Of a stretch of 27,183 nucleotides of DNA, positions 1 through 8,459 are shown in pieces. Origin of the DNA: an uncultured Peptococcaceae bacterium. GTDB taxonomy: Bacteria; Bacillota; Peptococcia; Peptococcales; Peptococcaceae. Under the pieces are notes generated by a model. The model had not been told where the DNA came from, ran no database searches, and saw only the letters and a program-made list of their open reading frames with translations. Every line of letters starts with the position of its first letter. Position 1 is the stretch's first letter. The stretch lies in NCBI GenBank assembly GCA_902462325.1, contig CABQBF010000018.1, positions 1 to 27,183 on the forward strand. Reading direction: 5' to 3'. The position numbers were made by a program, and so were the translations under genes.

Positions 1-462
1 CCAACAAGCCACAAAGCGCGGACATGACAAGCAAAAGAATCCGCGTTTTTAGGCGTGCAAAGGGTAACGCCGGAGAACATGTATCCTTGATTTATACATA
101 GCAGGAAAAAGACCTATGCAAATTGTAAAAGTGCTGACAGCAAATAAAATTTTGACAAGTATCGCCTACTACATGAAGTACGATGGAAAGTCTATGCCGG
201 AAAACCTCTATCGTTGGGACTACAAATCCATAGTGGAGATTTTAGAACGTCCAAAATATACTGGCTGCACGTCCAACTTCAAGACCTATTCAAAATTTTA
301 TTCAAAATTTCACAAATTGAAAAACGTTGGCAAAATGCGCCGGATAAGTCAAGCGGACACCGCAGACAAAAGATTGAAATTGTCTGGAACTTTATCGGGG
401 AATTAGAACAGGACGGGAATGAACAGACCACCCCACAGCAAAGAAAAAGCAGAACGGCATAG
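1..462 (+). pseudogene. Large serine recombinase remnant (decayed, multi-frame)
   Basis: Three collinear fragments of a Tn5397/TnpX-type large serine recombinase lie in different frames. Frame 3 (about 3-95) has TSKRIR followed by RAKGNAGEHVS, the link between catalytic and recombinase domains. Frame 2 (about 68-325) has AGKRPMQIVKVLTANKIL and then YRWDYKSIVEILERPKYTGC, from the recombinase domain. Frame 1 (about 325-462) has NAPDKSSGHRRQKIEIVWNF, the typical C-terminal DUF4368-like tail. The segments that normally lie between these blocks are missing, so at least two internal deletions plus frameshifts are needed. A perfect 12-nt tandem duplication sits at 287-298/299-310. The gene probably continues beyond the left edge. 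It cannot make a functional recombinase as read here. Family identity is from remembered motif similarity; the lesions are seen directly. Confidence 0.75.
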
Positions 463-479
463 CCTTTCGACTATGCCGT
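454..479. terminator. Hairpin at the 3' end of the recombinase remnant
   Basis: A perfect 9-bp stem (ACGGCATAG at 454-462 pairing with CTATGCCGT at 471-479) has an 8-nt loop and overlaps the last recombinase codons. No U-tract follows on either strand, so termination activity is uncertain. It may be an element-end structure that travelled with the recombinase. Confidence 0.4.
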
Positions 480-564
480 CCCGCGGTTATAAAATGACTT
501 CCTTATGAGTGTGCTACTTTCGCGAGCAACCATCTTTTTCTATTGACGGACTGTGAAAAAATCC

Positions 565-2634
565 TTATTTCTGATAAATCACTTTACCATTATTAATGGT
601 CTTTTCAATAAAGCCGCCTGCTTTTGCTTCCGTTGGCGTCAAGCCTAAAAATTCATCAGACAGAATATTCACATTCAAAATTACAAAGTCTGCCTGTTTG
701 CCTACGCTGATAGAACCTTTCTTATCTTCTTCAAAGTTCTGCCAAGCGCCGTTGATGGTTGTGCATTTCAAAGCTTCATAAGCGCTGATTCTTTCATCTC
801 TGGTATCATATTTTTTATTTTCCCAGTTGGTAATCCGCGCATCCTTATCGCTGCTACCATCGGCAGAGCCGCGACCAATCGCCTGTCCATCGCGGGTGAT
901 GCGAGTTGCCGCATTATAGATGGAGAATACCATGTCTGGCGTAGAGATTGGCGCATCCTGATGCACGGTAACCATAATCTTATCATCTGCCATAGCGTCA
1001 GCCATTGGACTAATCAACTGACCCCGTTCCGGCCCTAATGTGGAGCAAAGATGATAATCACCATAGTAATATACATGGTCTACGAAGAAGGAGATGTTAA
1101 TTCCCAAAGCTTTGCATTCTTCAACCTGATCCAGCGTGATGGTCTGTCCATGAATGATGACTGGACGAATCCGGTTTTGTACTTCTGCGATAGCTTCGGC
1201 ATCGTTAATATCTACACCGCACTGTTTTAACGCATCCCGATAGCAATCAATAAACTGTTGGATGCCACCGGTGCCATTGGCATGGCAGGTAAACTGCCAA
1301 CCAGACTGAATGCAGTCTGCAAACTGTGCTGTCAAAGCGTCATTATTGACTTTCTTACCTTCGGCTTCCCCATACCACCAAGCATGTTCTACACCGTCCA
1401 GCAATACTTCATTGGTATCCCGATAGTAACCGCCGCCGGATACGGTATCATTTTCATCTACGGCAAACCAAGCGGTTTTACCCTGTGGGGATCCATCTAA
1501 GAAAATTTTGATACAATGGTGCCGCAGATTGTTTTCATCATAAGGCGAAGTAGCGCTGGTATAGCCTTTCATCAGTTCTTTACTGTCGTAGCTAACCACA
1601 TTTTCGATATCAATGATACGTTCTGATCTTGGAATCTGCGCCATCAGATTTGCCATTTGTGCGCCTCCGCCGGCCACTGCAGTGGTCATGCCATAACCGG
1701 CATAGATATCCATAGCGTTAGCCAGAGTACCGGCAGCATTGGCAATTCTGGTGCGGGAAGTATCAGTCAACACCGGTTCTGCCATATACAAAGCATAGAA
1801 GCCGCCTTCTCTCAGGATACCGGTGTATTCACCATCTTCGTCTTTATCCCAGTTAATTTCCGGATTAAAGTACGCATACTGCTGTGGCGCCGCTGTTTTT
1901 AAGGCTTCCATCTTTTCACTTAAAAGCTTTAAACCCAGAGAGTTTACGCCGCACAGATGGTTGCTGGCATGAATATAGATAATTGGATATTCGGTAGAAA
2001 TTTTATCCAGAATATCCTTAGTTGGCATTGCATAAGCACCTTTATCAAAGTTATCGGTTTTAAAGGCCGTGTTGTCAAATCCATGGGTGACAAACCAGTA
2101 TTTTCCGCCTGGCTCGATGGTGCCGTATACATCATCATAGGTGTGGTCGTTCACCCAAGCATTGAAATCCTTTTTACCCTGTTCTACCAGCATTTCCAGG
2201 CTGATAATATCATTGGCTGGAGATGCACTGAAATACTGACCTACCATATTGATGTGGCCGTGTGGGTCTACAAAAGCTGGAATCATGGTCTGACCGTCTA
2301 AGTCTACACGACGGCAGTTATATTTCTGTACAGTGTTCGCCAAAATTTCCGCTTCTTCATCAGTATAGGCAACGGCCGCAATATGACCGTCCCCTACGAT
2401 AACAGATTTGGCGTAAATGGGATTTCCTTCGCTATCTTCCCCTTTTTCTGCATCCACTGTAATAATGGTGCCATTATAATAATAGGAAGTAGATTTATAT
2501 TTGCTTAAATCAATAACCTGCGCGGTTGTGTCCTCCGCATCGGCAGCAAAGGCTGCTGTTGGCAATAAGGAACACAACAGGAAAACAACGCACAAAATAC
2601 TTAAATATTTTTTCGCCTTCTTATTCTTATACAT
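565..2634 (-). CDS. Secreted metal-dependent amidohydrolase, YtcJ/amidohydrolase-3 type
   Basis: The 689-aa product starts at an ATG preceded by a strong GAGGGGG site. A longer reading frame adds 18 upstream codons but has no ribosome site. The N-terminus is a type I signal peptide: basic KNKKAKK, a hydrophobic stretch and a probable cut after AFA. The mature protein has the N-terminal beta segment YYNGTIITVD, then the metal motif VDPHGH (HxH). Further on are FLDGSPQGKTAWF, HANGTGG and VIIHGQ, and the typical end SISVGKQADFVILN. This order matches the YtcJ-like amidohydrolases, which hydrolyse C-N bonds of amides or imides. The substrate cannot be told from sequence. Export suggests scavenging of an external amide or peptide-like compound. 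It is monocistronic, with its own promoter and a long leader. Confidence 0.85.
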   Translation of the reverse strand: MYKNKKAKKYLSILCVVFLLCSLLPTAAFAADAEDTTAQVIDLSKYKSTSYYYNGTIITVDAEKGEDSEGNPIYAKSVIVGDGHIAAVAYTDEEAEILANTVQKYNCRRVDLDGQTMIPAFVDPHGHINMVGQYFSASPANDIISLEMLVEQGKKDFNAWVNDHTYDDVYGTIEPGGKYWFVTHGFDNTAFKTDNFDKGAYAMPTKDILDKISTEYPIIYIHASNHLCGVNSLGLKLLSEKMEALKTAAPQQYAYFNPEINWDKDEDGEYTGILREGGFYALYMAEPVLTDTSRTRIANAAGTLANAMDIYAGYGMTTAVAGGGAQMANLMAQIPRSERIIDIENVVSYDSKELMKGYTSATSPYDENNLRHHCIKIFLDGSPQGKTAWFAVDENDTVSGGGYYRDTNEVLLDGVEHAWWYGEAEGKKVNNDALTAQFADCIQSGWQFTCHANGTGGIQQFIDCYRDALKQCGVDINDAEAIAEVQNRIRPVIIHGQTITLDQVEECKALGINISFFVDHVYYYGDYHLCSTLGPERGQLISPMADAMADDKIMVTVHQDAPISTPDMVFSIYNAATRITRDGQAIGRGSADGSSDKDARITNWENKKYDTRDERISAYEALKCTTINGAWQNFEEDKKGSISVGKQADFVILNVNILSDEFLGLTPTEAKAGGFIEKTINNGKVIYQK

Positions 2635-2882
2635 AACAATCCCCCTCATTTGCGTTTTCACATTTATAGTGACTTTTCTTTTCCTCAAAAGGACTGTATC
2701 CTAAAGAAAAGTACATAATATCTTGTTTTTTATCAATTACATATTTGCCGTTTTATTCCCTCCTTACTGTCCACTTTGATAAAAAACATTATATTAAAAA
2801 CGACCTCAAACAAACACCACAACGTTTCAAATAAATGGCCTTCGTACCAATGCAGGATTTTACAATTTATATTTTTATCATT
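2635..2882 (-). promoter_or_regulatory. Long 5' leader of the amidohydrolase gene with a 12-bp hairpin
   Basis: If transcription starts from the promoter at 2889-2918, the leader is about 248 nt. It contains a perfect 12-bp inverted repeat (GTTTTTTATCAA at 2725-2736 and its complement at 2776-2787). The 39-nt loop carries an AAGGAGGG ribosome-site-like sequence. A perfect TATAAT on the minus strand at 2788-2793 could be a second, weaker start. I recognise no known riboswitch. An open frame covering 2733-3059 starts upstream of this promoter and shows no family features, so I do not call it a gene. Confidence 0.4.
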
Positions 2883-2888
2883 ATCAAT

Positions 2889-2918
2889 AGTATAATTCAT
2901 TCTTATGTTTTTTGTCAA
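2889..2918 (-). promoter_or_regulatory. Sigma-70 type promoter for the amidohydrolase gene
   Basis: On the minus strand a perfect TTGACA (2913-2918) is followed by an 18-nt spacer and TATACT (2889-2894). It points at the amidohydrolase gene. Confidence 0.7.
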
Positions 2919-2966
2919 TGCTAATGTGCTCTCGCATAAAGAAACAATGAATTTTTTAAGAAAAAA

Positions 2967-2983
2967 AGAGCCCTTTCTACTCT
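2967..2983 (-). terminator. Weak intrinsic terminator after the aminotransferase pseudogene
   Basis: A short stem AGAG/CTCT, extendable by a T-G pair, is followed on the minus strand by seven U residues. It lies about 80 nt past the aminotransferase stop and just upstream of the next promoter. The stem is short, so the call is tentative. Confidence 0.4.
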
Positions 2984-3063
2984 GACCACTTTGCCTTGTT
3001 CTTGTAATAGCTAATGGCTGTAATAGAACTGTCTCTTTCCTATTGATGGAATATTGCAAATTT

Positions 3064-4235
3064 TTATAAATTCTCTTTGATAACTTCCGCTAAAGCCTGT
3101 ACGCCCTTCACAATATTTTCCGGCGTTGCATTGGAAAAATTGATGCGCATAGCATTATGGGGCTGGCCAGCTGCATAGAAGGAATCCCCGGCTACATAGG
3201 CCACTTTTTTGGCAATGGCTTTCAGAAACAAATCATTAGTGTTTATAGAACCGGGCAGTTCCAGCCACAGGAATAAGCCGCCTTCCAGATGGGTCCAGGT
3301 AACGCCCTCTGGCATCGTTTCTGCTAAAGTTTTTACCATCAAGTCCCGCTCTTTGGCATATTCGGCATTAATCTGTTTCAAATGGTCCGGCATCAAGCCC
3401 CGTTTCAGATATTCGGCCATCACCATCTGTGAAAAGATAGAAACATGCAAATCGCAGCTTTGTTTGCCAATTATCATTTTCGATAAAATCGACTCATCGG
3501 CAATGGAATAACCTACGCGAAAGCCCGGTGCTACCGTTTTGGAGAAGCTGCCAAAGTACAAAACCTAACCGGTAATGTCCATAGATTTCATAGACAGATA
3601 CTGGACGTCAGTATATTTTAAATCTTCATAAGGCGCGTCTTCAACCAACACCACATCATATTTCTGAATGACCGCCAAAATTTTTTTTCTCCGCGCGGTA
3701 AATACGGTACGGCCGCTGGGGTTCTGGAAACACGGAATCATATAGCCTGCTCTGTGCGCAAAATCCGATCCAACTCAGATGGAATGATACCCTCTTCATC
3801 AACAGGCGCTTCAATAAAGTCTGCTTCGTATATTTTAAATACCTGCAAAGCTGCCAGATAAGTAGGGCTTTCCACCACAATTTTATCGTTCTTACTGATA
3901 AAAGCCTTGGCAACCAAATCCAAGCCCTGTTGAGATCCCGACGTAATCAAAACATTATCTACACAAGTGTTCACACCCTTTGTTGCCATAAACTTTACAA
4001 TTTCCTCACGCAATGGTCTATACCCTTCTGTTTCCCCATATTGCAGTACAGAAGCCGTCATATTCTCTGTAATTTGATTGATGATGTCCTTCAAATCCTC
4101 CATCGGAAAAGAATCGGCAGATGGCAGGCCACCGCCAAAAGAAATCATATCAGGCTGCTGCGTCAATTTCAAAATTTCACGAACGGCACTGCCCGAAACA
4201 TTGGCCATTCGGTCTGTATAAGCCGGAATTCCCAT
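3064..4235 (-). pseudogene. PLP-dependent class I/II aminotransferase, broken by frameshift and amber codon
   Basis: The start is the ATG with a GGAAGGTG site that opens MGIPAYTDRM. The N-terminal two fifths (to about 3740) reads as a fold-type I aminotransferase with MISFGGGLPSADSFP, YGETEGYRPLREEI and ITSGSQQGLDL. The frame then ends in TGA. The homologous continuation (AGYMIPCFQNPSGRT, VVLVEDAPYEDL) is in another frame. That frame in turn meets TAG just before VLYFGSFSKTVAPGFRVGY, which holds the PLP Schiff-base lysine. The C-terminus MRINFSNATPENI is normal. The span is 1172 nt, one short of a multiple of three, which fits a single-base loss. Relatives of about 390 aa include 2-aminoadipate/branched-chain type transaminases. 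It lies 38 nt downstream of the EAL gene, in the same transcript. Confidence 0.85.
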
Positions 4236-4273
4236 ATTTTCACCTTCCATAATATAGCTCAATTGCCTGTGTT

Positions 4274-5185
4274 CTACATAGAATAGCACCTTTTTTCTGT
4301 CTTGTCCAGCATATACTTCTGCAGAAACATTTGCCAATGCAAAGGACGCTCCCAATACCAACCCTGTCCCTGCTCGACCTGCAGCAATTGCAGCAGCCTG
4401 GCATGTTCTGCCATTTCTACACCTTCCACCACAATTCTAGCTTCCGCGGCATGCAGCAGCTTTATGATTTGACCAATATAATCGTAAATTTTTCTGTCTG
4501 TGATATCTTGTTCCAGAAAGCTTTTATCCAGCTTCACATAATCCACTGGCAACTGCATCAACATGGCCAGAGAAGAACTGCCAACTCCAAAATCGTCCAG
4601 ACAAACGGGAAACTCTTTTTGCCGTATTTGTTGTAGAATTGGAACCAATGCTTGCTGTTGTTTCATGAAACAATGCTCTGTTACTTCAATTTCAATTTGA
4701 CCAGCCAATACGCCATACGCCAAGCGAATATGCTCCAGTTTCTCAGTAAAATCAGGCTGTAATAAGGTGGCCGCAGAAAAATTAACAGAAACGGGAAGCA
4801 CCGCTATATTTTGCCGACGCCAATTTTGTTGCAGCTCAGCTACCTGTTCCAACATATAAAAGTCCAGTTGCGAAATTAATCCGATCTGCTCTAATGCAGG
4901 TAAAAAATATGCTGGCAAGCACCAACTGCCATCGGGCCATTTCCAACGAGCCAACGCCTCCGCTGCGCAAATACAACCGTTCTCTAACCGCACCCGAGGC
5001 TGCAAGAATACTTGAATTTGCCGCTGATCAATCGCTTGCTGCAGTTGTTTTTCAATACGCGCCTGTACACCTTGGTTCATTGTTTGTGGAAAAAATATAT
5101 ACCTCGTTTTATGAAACTGTACACTTTGTGACTCCCGGACCAGACTGCTCTTATCTTTTATTGGGGGATATTGATGATGTTTCAT
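4274..5185 (-). CDS. Stand-alone EAL-domain protein, probable c-di-GMP phosphodiesterase
   Basis: The 303-aa start is the ATG behind AGAGGTG; the open frame extends 42 codons further with no ribosome site. About 40 unassigned residues precede a full EAL domain: EAL at residues 76-78 (AAEALARWKWPDG), Asn in PVSVNFS, the EIEVTEHCF pair of glutamates, LDDFGVGSSSLA with the double Asp, KLDKSF and VVEGVE. The catalytic metal and base residues known for active EAL enzymes all appear present, so hydrolysis of c-di-GMP to pGpG is expected. There is no GGDEF, PAS or membrane segment, so the protein is probably cytosolic with no built-in sensor. It is the first gene of a unit with the broken aminotransferase. 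Confidence 0.88.
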   Translation of the reverse strand: MKHHQYPPIKDKSSLVRESQSVQFHKTRYIFFPQTMNQGVQARIEKQLQQAIDQRQIQVFLQPRVRLENGCICAAEALARWKWPDGSWCLPAYFLPALEQIGLISQLDFYMLEQVAELQQNWRRQNIAVLPVSVNFSAATLLQPDFTEKLEHIRLAYGVLAGQIEIEVTEHCFMKQQQALVPILQQIRQKEFPVCLDDFGVGSSSLAMLMQLPVDYVKLDKSFLEQDITDRKIYDYIGQIIKLLHAAEARIVVEGVEMAEHARLLQLLQVEQGQGWYWERPLHWQMFLQKYMLDKTEKRCYSM

Positions 5186-5228
5186 CACAGCACCTCTTTT
5201 CCATTCATCATAAGAACTAACTGTCTCT

Positions 5229-5257
5229 ATCTTACGGAAAGAATGAAGCGCGGTCAA
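5229..5257 (-). promoter_or_regulatory. Promoter for the EAL-aminotransferase unit
   Basis: On the minus strand TTGACC (5252-5257) is followed by a 17-nt spacer and TAAGAT (5229-5234). A start near 5222 gives a leader of about 36 nt to the EAL gene. Confidence 0.6.
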
Positions 5258-5834
5258 CAAAAACCGCTCGACAAGAACAATAGGGTAGCGGCATATCTCG
5301 ACAATGCCCATGATTTCTAAAAATCAGGTTTCCAAAAATCTGACAAAAGCGACGAAAATATACCGGAGAACAGGAAACAGCGTAAATGCCTAAAGATGAG
5401 AAAACCGCATTATCATCCACTCTGCAGCGTTTTCCCTCTTTTTGGTAACCATCTGATATACAAAATATTTTTTATCTGACCATCTTGAAAATCATGATAA
5501 ATCCATCAACCTACATACCGATATAAAACCTTTCACGTAAATATCTCCCCGGTACAAAAAAGGTTTTCGTCTTCACCATCTTCCTAGCAGATAAGTCAGT
5601 GAAAGCTGATGGCAAGTGTGGCATATATCTCTACTTTAAATTTTATTACAAGCTTTTTTCTGGAAAATATGCCATACTTGCCACTGCCCTATTGGTTGAG
5701 CGAAAAAACTCAGCACCAAACCCAATATCAACGCTACATCAGCCTACACTGGTTTGTGATTGTAAAAGCGGCGAACATTTCTATACGGCAGCAATTTTTT
5801 AATGCTGTCACCCAGAACACTACTCAAAGCAATC
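5258..5834. other. Intergenic stretch between the divergent EAL and queA promoters
   Basis: About 580 bases have no gene I can support. Open frames of 60-90 codons on both strands (5232-5420 minus; 5599-5881 plus) lack ribosome sites and family signatures. I see no GEMM or other c-di-GMP riboswitch motif upstream of the EAL gene. The only strong structure is the inverted repeat at 5610-5683. Confidence 0.5.
5610..5683. repeat. Long imperfect inverted repeat upstream of queA
   Basis: TGGCAAGTGTGGCATAT (5610-5626) is complementary to ATATGCCATACTTGCCA (5667-5683) over 17 positions, with one G-T wobble. The loop is 40 nt and AT-rich. No U-tract follows, and it lies more than 150 nt upstream of the queA promoter, so it is not an obvious terminator or attenuator. 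It could be a regulator binding site, a structured RNA or the remnant of a small mobile repeat. Confidence 0.6.
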
Positions 5835-5863
5835 TGGTAATTTTGTTGCAAGTATGCTATACT
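5835..5863 (+). promoter_or_regulatory. Extended -10 promoter for queA
   Basis: The hexamer TATACT (5858-5863) is preceded by TG one base upstream, giving TGCTATACT. A weak -35 TGGTAA (5835-5840) lies 17 nt away. It sits 43 nt upstream of the queA start. Confidence 0.55.
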
Positions 5864-5906
5864 GAAAGCCTATTAGATTAGATATTATAGGAACGGAGAT
5901 AAACTG

Positions 5907-6932
5907 ATGCGTACAGAAGACTTTGATTTCATATTACCTGAAGAATTGATTGCCCAGCATCCCTTAGAACAGCGGGACCACTCCCGTTTGTTGGTATTAG
6001 ATAAGCATACTGGCTCTATCGCCCATCGGCGTTTTGATAATATTTTAGAATATTTGCAGCCTGGCGATGTGCTGGTGGTAAATAGCACCCGCGTCATCCC
6101 GGCCCGTCTTTTTGGTGTAAAAATGGGGGGGACAGCCCACATTGAGGTATTGCTGCTAAAGCCTGTAGAAAACCAGCCCGATTGCTGGGAAGTACTGGTA
6201 CGTCCCGGCAAGCGAGTAAAACAGGGCGCCCAGGTAGATTTTGGTGATGGACGCATGATTGGCACCATTATCGAAGAAACAGACAGCGGACGAATTATGC
6301 AGTTTCAATACGAAGGCATCTTCAATGAAATTTTAGATGAACTGGGAACCATGCCCCTGCCGCCTTACATCAAAGAAAAATTAGCGGATCAAGAGCGCTA
6401 TCAAACCGTATATGCTAAGGAACGGGGGTCCGCTGCTGCGCCCACCGCTGGGCTGCATTTTACCAAAGAATTATTGGCGCAAGTACGGGCAAATGGTGTG
6501 GAGGTCGTCGAGGTTCTGTTACATGTTGGGTTGGGTACCTTTCGCCCAGTGCAGGCTGATGATATTTTAGAGCACAAGATGCACAGCGAATACTATCGGA
6601 TTACGCCAGAAGCCGCCGCCGCCATCAACAAAGCCCTAGACGAAGGACGACGTATTATTGCAGTAGGCACCACATCTACCCGCACTTTAGAAAGCGCGGC
6701 GCAAAACGGCCGTGTCGTACCCGGCGAAGGAGAAACCAGTATTTTTATCTATCCCGGTTATCAATTTCAGATTTTAAGCGGCTTGATTACCAATTTTCAT
6801 CTGCCCAAATCCACGCTGGTGATGTTAGTCAGCGCGCTGGCTGGACGGGAGCATATTTTGCACGCCTATGCAGAAGCAATCAAAGAACGGTACCGGTTTT
6901 TTTCTTTTGGTGATGCCATGCTTATCATTTAG
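5907..6932 (+). CDS. queA: S-adenosylmethionine:tRNA ribosyltransferase-isomerase
   Basis: The 341-aa protein starts at an ATG behind ACGGAG. QueA transfers and isomerises the ribosyl moiety of AdoMet to 7-aminomethyl-7-deazaguanine at the wobble base of tRNAs for Tyr, His, Asn and Asp, making epoxyqueuosine. Family blocks are present in order: LPEELIAQHPLEQRDHSRLL, GDVLVVNSTRVIPARLFG, GSAAAPTAGLHFT, LLHVGLGTFRPV, VGTTSTRTLES and LITNFHLPKSTLVMLVSAL, ending in RYRFFSFGDAML. Length is normal (E. coli 356). It is the only intact plus-strand gene in the window. No tgt or queG is adjacent, so it appears to be transcribed alone. It ends convergent with cysS. Confidence 0.97.
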   Translation: MRTEDFDFILPEELIAQHPLEQRDHSRLLVLDKHTGSIAHRRFDNILEYLQPGDVLVVNSTRVIPARLFGVKMGGTAHIEVLLLKPVENQPDCWEVLVRPGKRVKQGAQVDFGDGRMIGTIIEETDSGRIMQFQYEGIFNEILDELGTMPLPPYIKEKLADQERYQTVYAKERGSAAAPTAGLHFTKELLAQVRANGVEVVEVLLHVGLGTFRPVQADDILEHKMHSEYYRITPEAAAAINKALDEGRRIIAVGTTSTRTLESAAQNGRVVPGEGETSIFIYPGYQFQILSGLITNFHLPKSTLVMLVSALAGREHILHAYAEAIKERYRFFSFGDAMLII

Positions 6933-6989
6933 GTTAAAAAATAATTTCATCATTGTCAAATAGTTTTACTTATCTTTTCTAACCGCATC

Positions 6990-7025
6990 AAAGCCCAGCC
7001 GCATGTCCTTGTGCAGCCGGGCTTT
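6990..7025. terminator. Shared hairpin between convergent queA and cysS
   Basis: A 7-bp GC-rich stem (AAAGCCC at 6990-6996, GGGCTTT at 7019-7025) has extra pairs inside. Outer AACC/GGTT pairs lie beyond a bulge. It sits in the 105-base gap between the two stop codons. U-tracts are poor on both sides, so it may act as a modest bidirectional terminator. Confidence 0.6.
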
Positions 7026-7037
7026 GGTTATACTAGC

Positions 7038-8459
7038 TTATTTTCGTTTCCAAGTAGTACCCTGTTTGGTGTCTTCCAAAATTACGCCAATCTCGTTTAA
7101 CTGATTGCGAATTTGGTCGGCCATTGCATAATTTTTATCGGCCCGCGCCTGTTTCCGCAAGTCAATGAGCAAATTCATCAAATCATCTACCAAACCGTCG
7201 TCCATACCATTGTCGGCAGCAAAATCCAGTCCCATAATGCTTAACAGGGCCGTATAGGTATCGGCTGCTTTTTGCAGCGCCGTTTTATCCAGCACCTCCT
7301 GTTTGAGATAGGTGTTAATTTCTCGCGCCATGTCAAACAGCGCCGCACTGGCTAAAGCAGTGTTAAAATCATCATTCATGGCATCTTGGAATGCCTCTTC
7401 TACAGCGGCTATCTTTTGCAGCAGCGCTGCGCCTGTTTCGGTATTTTCTGCGGTTGCGGCTTTTAAGCCGTTGGTCATGGCAGTATAGCAATTTTTCAAC
7501 CGTTCCAAACCTTTCTGCGCTACCTGCAGCTTTTCATCATCAAAATCCAACGGGCTGCGGTATTGCACCGAAAGCAGATAGAAGCGCACCGTTTCCGCGT
7601 CAAATTTTTCTAAAATATCCCGTAGCAGAAAGAAGTTGCCCAACGATTTGGACATCTTTTCGGAGTTAATGGTAATAAAGCCATTGTGCAGCCAATAATT
7701 GGCCATAGGCTTTCCAGTTACACACTCGGTCTGGGCGATTTCATTTTCATGATGGGGGAAAATCAAATCCTGACCGCCGCCGTGAATATCAAATTGCTCG
7801 CCTAAATATTTGTGACTCATGGCAGAGCATTCGATATGCCAACCGGGGCGGCCTTTGCCCCATGGACTATCCCAGGCTGGTTCGCCCGGCTTGGCGCTCT
7901 TCCACAAGGCAAAATCCATAGGATCCTTCTTGCGGCTATCCACATCTACGCGGGCGCCGGCCTGCATATCATCTAAATTGCGTCCAGATAATTTGCCATA
8001 GCCTGTGTATTTACGCACAGAAAAATATACGTCTCCATCCAATTCATAACCATAGCCTGCGTCGATAATGCGCTGCACAAAATCGATAATTTCCGGCATG
8101 TGCTCGCTCACTTTAGGATATTTGGTGGCTGGCAGCACGTTCAAGGCTTTTACATCTTTGAAAAATTCGTCGATATAACGGGCTGCCAGCTTGATGGGGT
8201 CATCCTGTTCTTCATGGGCCCGTTTGATGATTTTGTCGTCCACATCTGTAAAGTTCTGAATATAGGTCACTTCATAACCGCGATAAAGCAAATAGCGGCG
8301 AATCGTGTCAAACACCACAATAGGACGGGCATTGCCCAAATGAATATAATTATACGTGGTTGGCCCGCAGACATACATTTTTACTTTGCCAGGCTCCAAT
8401 GCCTTAAATTCCATTTTCGTATTGTTCAACGTATTATGCACCATGATTGGTTTGCTCAT
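7038..8459 (-). CDS. cysS: Cysteinyl-tRNA synthetase
   Basis: This 473-aa class I synthetase charges tRNA-Cys. It has MYVCGPTTYNYIHLGNARP, combining a zinc-ligand Cys near residue 31 with the HIGH-type motif HLGN at 40-43. Further family marks are QNFTDVDDKI, GWHIECSAMS, GGGQDLIFPHHENEIAQTE and the KMSKSLGNF loop. Length is normal. The start has a GGGAGGAG site that lies inside the end of cysE: the two genes overlap by 26 nt, so they are co-transcribed and probably translationally linked. The unit is under the Cys T-box at 9724-10006. Confidence 0.97.
   Translation of the reverse strand: MSKPIMVHNTLNNTKMEFKALEPGKVKMYVCGPTTYNYIHLGNARPIVVFDTIRRYLLYRGYEVTYIQNFTDVDDKIIKRAHEEQDDPIKLAARYIDEFFKDVKALNVLPATKYPKVSEHMPEIIDFVQRIIDAGYGYELDGDVYFSVRKYTGYGKLSGRNLDDMQAGARVDVDSRKKDPMDFALWKSAKPGEPAWDSPWGKGRPGWHIECSAMSHKYLGEQFDIHGGGQDLIFPHHENEIAQTECVTGKPMANYWLHNGFITINSEKMSKSLGNFFLLRDILEKFDAETVRFYLLSVQYRSPLDFDDEKLQVAQKGLERLKNCYTAMTNGLKAATAENTETGAALLQKIAAVEEAFQDAMNDDFNTALASAALFDMAREINTYLKQEVLDKTALQKAADTYTALLSIMGLDFAADNGMDDGLVDDLMNLLIDLRKQARADKNYAMADQIRNQLNEIGVILEDTKQGTTWKRK

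Noticed and set aside
2733..3059. 108-codon open frame on the minus strand
   Set aside because: It spans the amidohydrolase promoter and a terminator-like hairpin, has no ribosome site and shows no family features.
3580..3590. TAG in the aminotransferase read as pyrrolysine or another recoded amber codon
   Set aside because: The gene also carries a frameshift nearby, and nothing in the window suggests pyrrolysine machinery; a broken gene explains both lesions.
5186..5500. Possible c-di-GMP riboswitch upstream of the EAL gene
   Set aside because: None of the GEMM core motifs are visible, and the promoter at 5229-5257 leaves a leader of only about 36 nt.
5599..5881. Overlapping 67- and 90-codon plus-strand frames upstream of queA
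   Set aside because: No ribosome sites or recognisable domains; one arm of the inverted repeat and the queA promoter lie within them.
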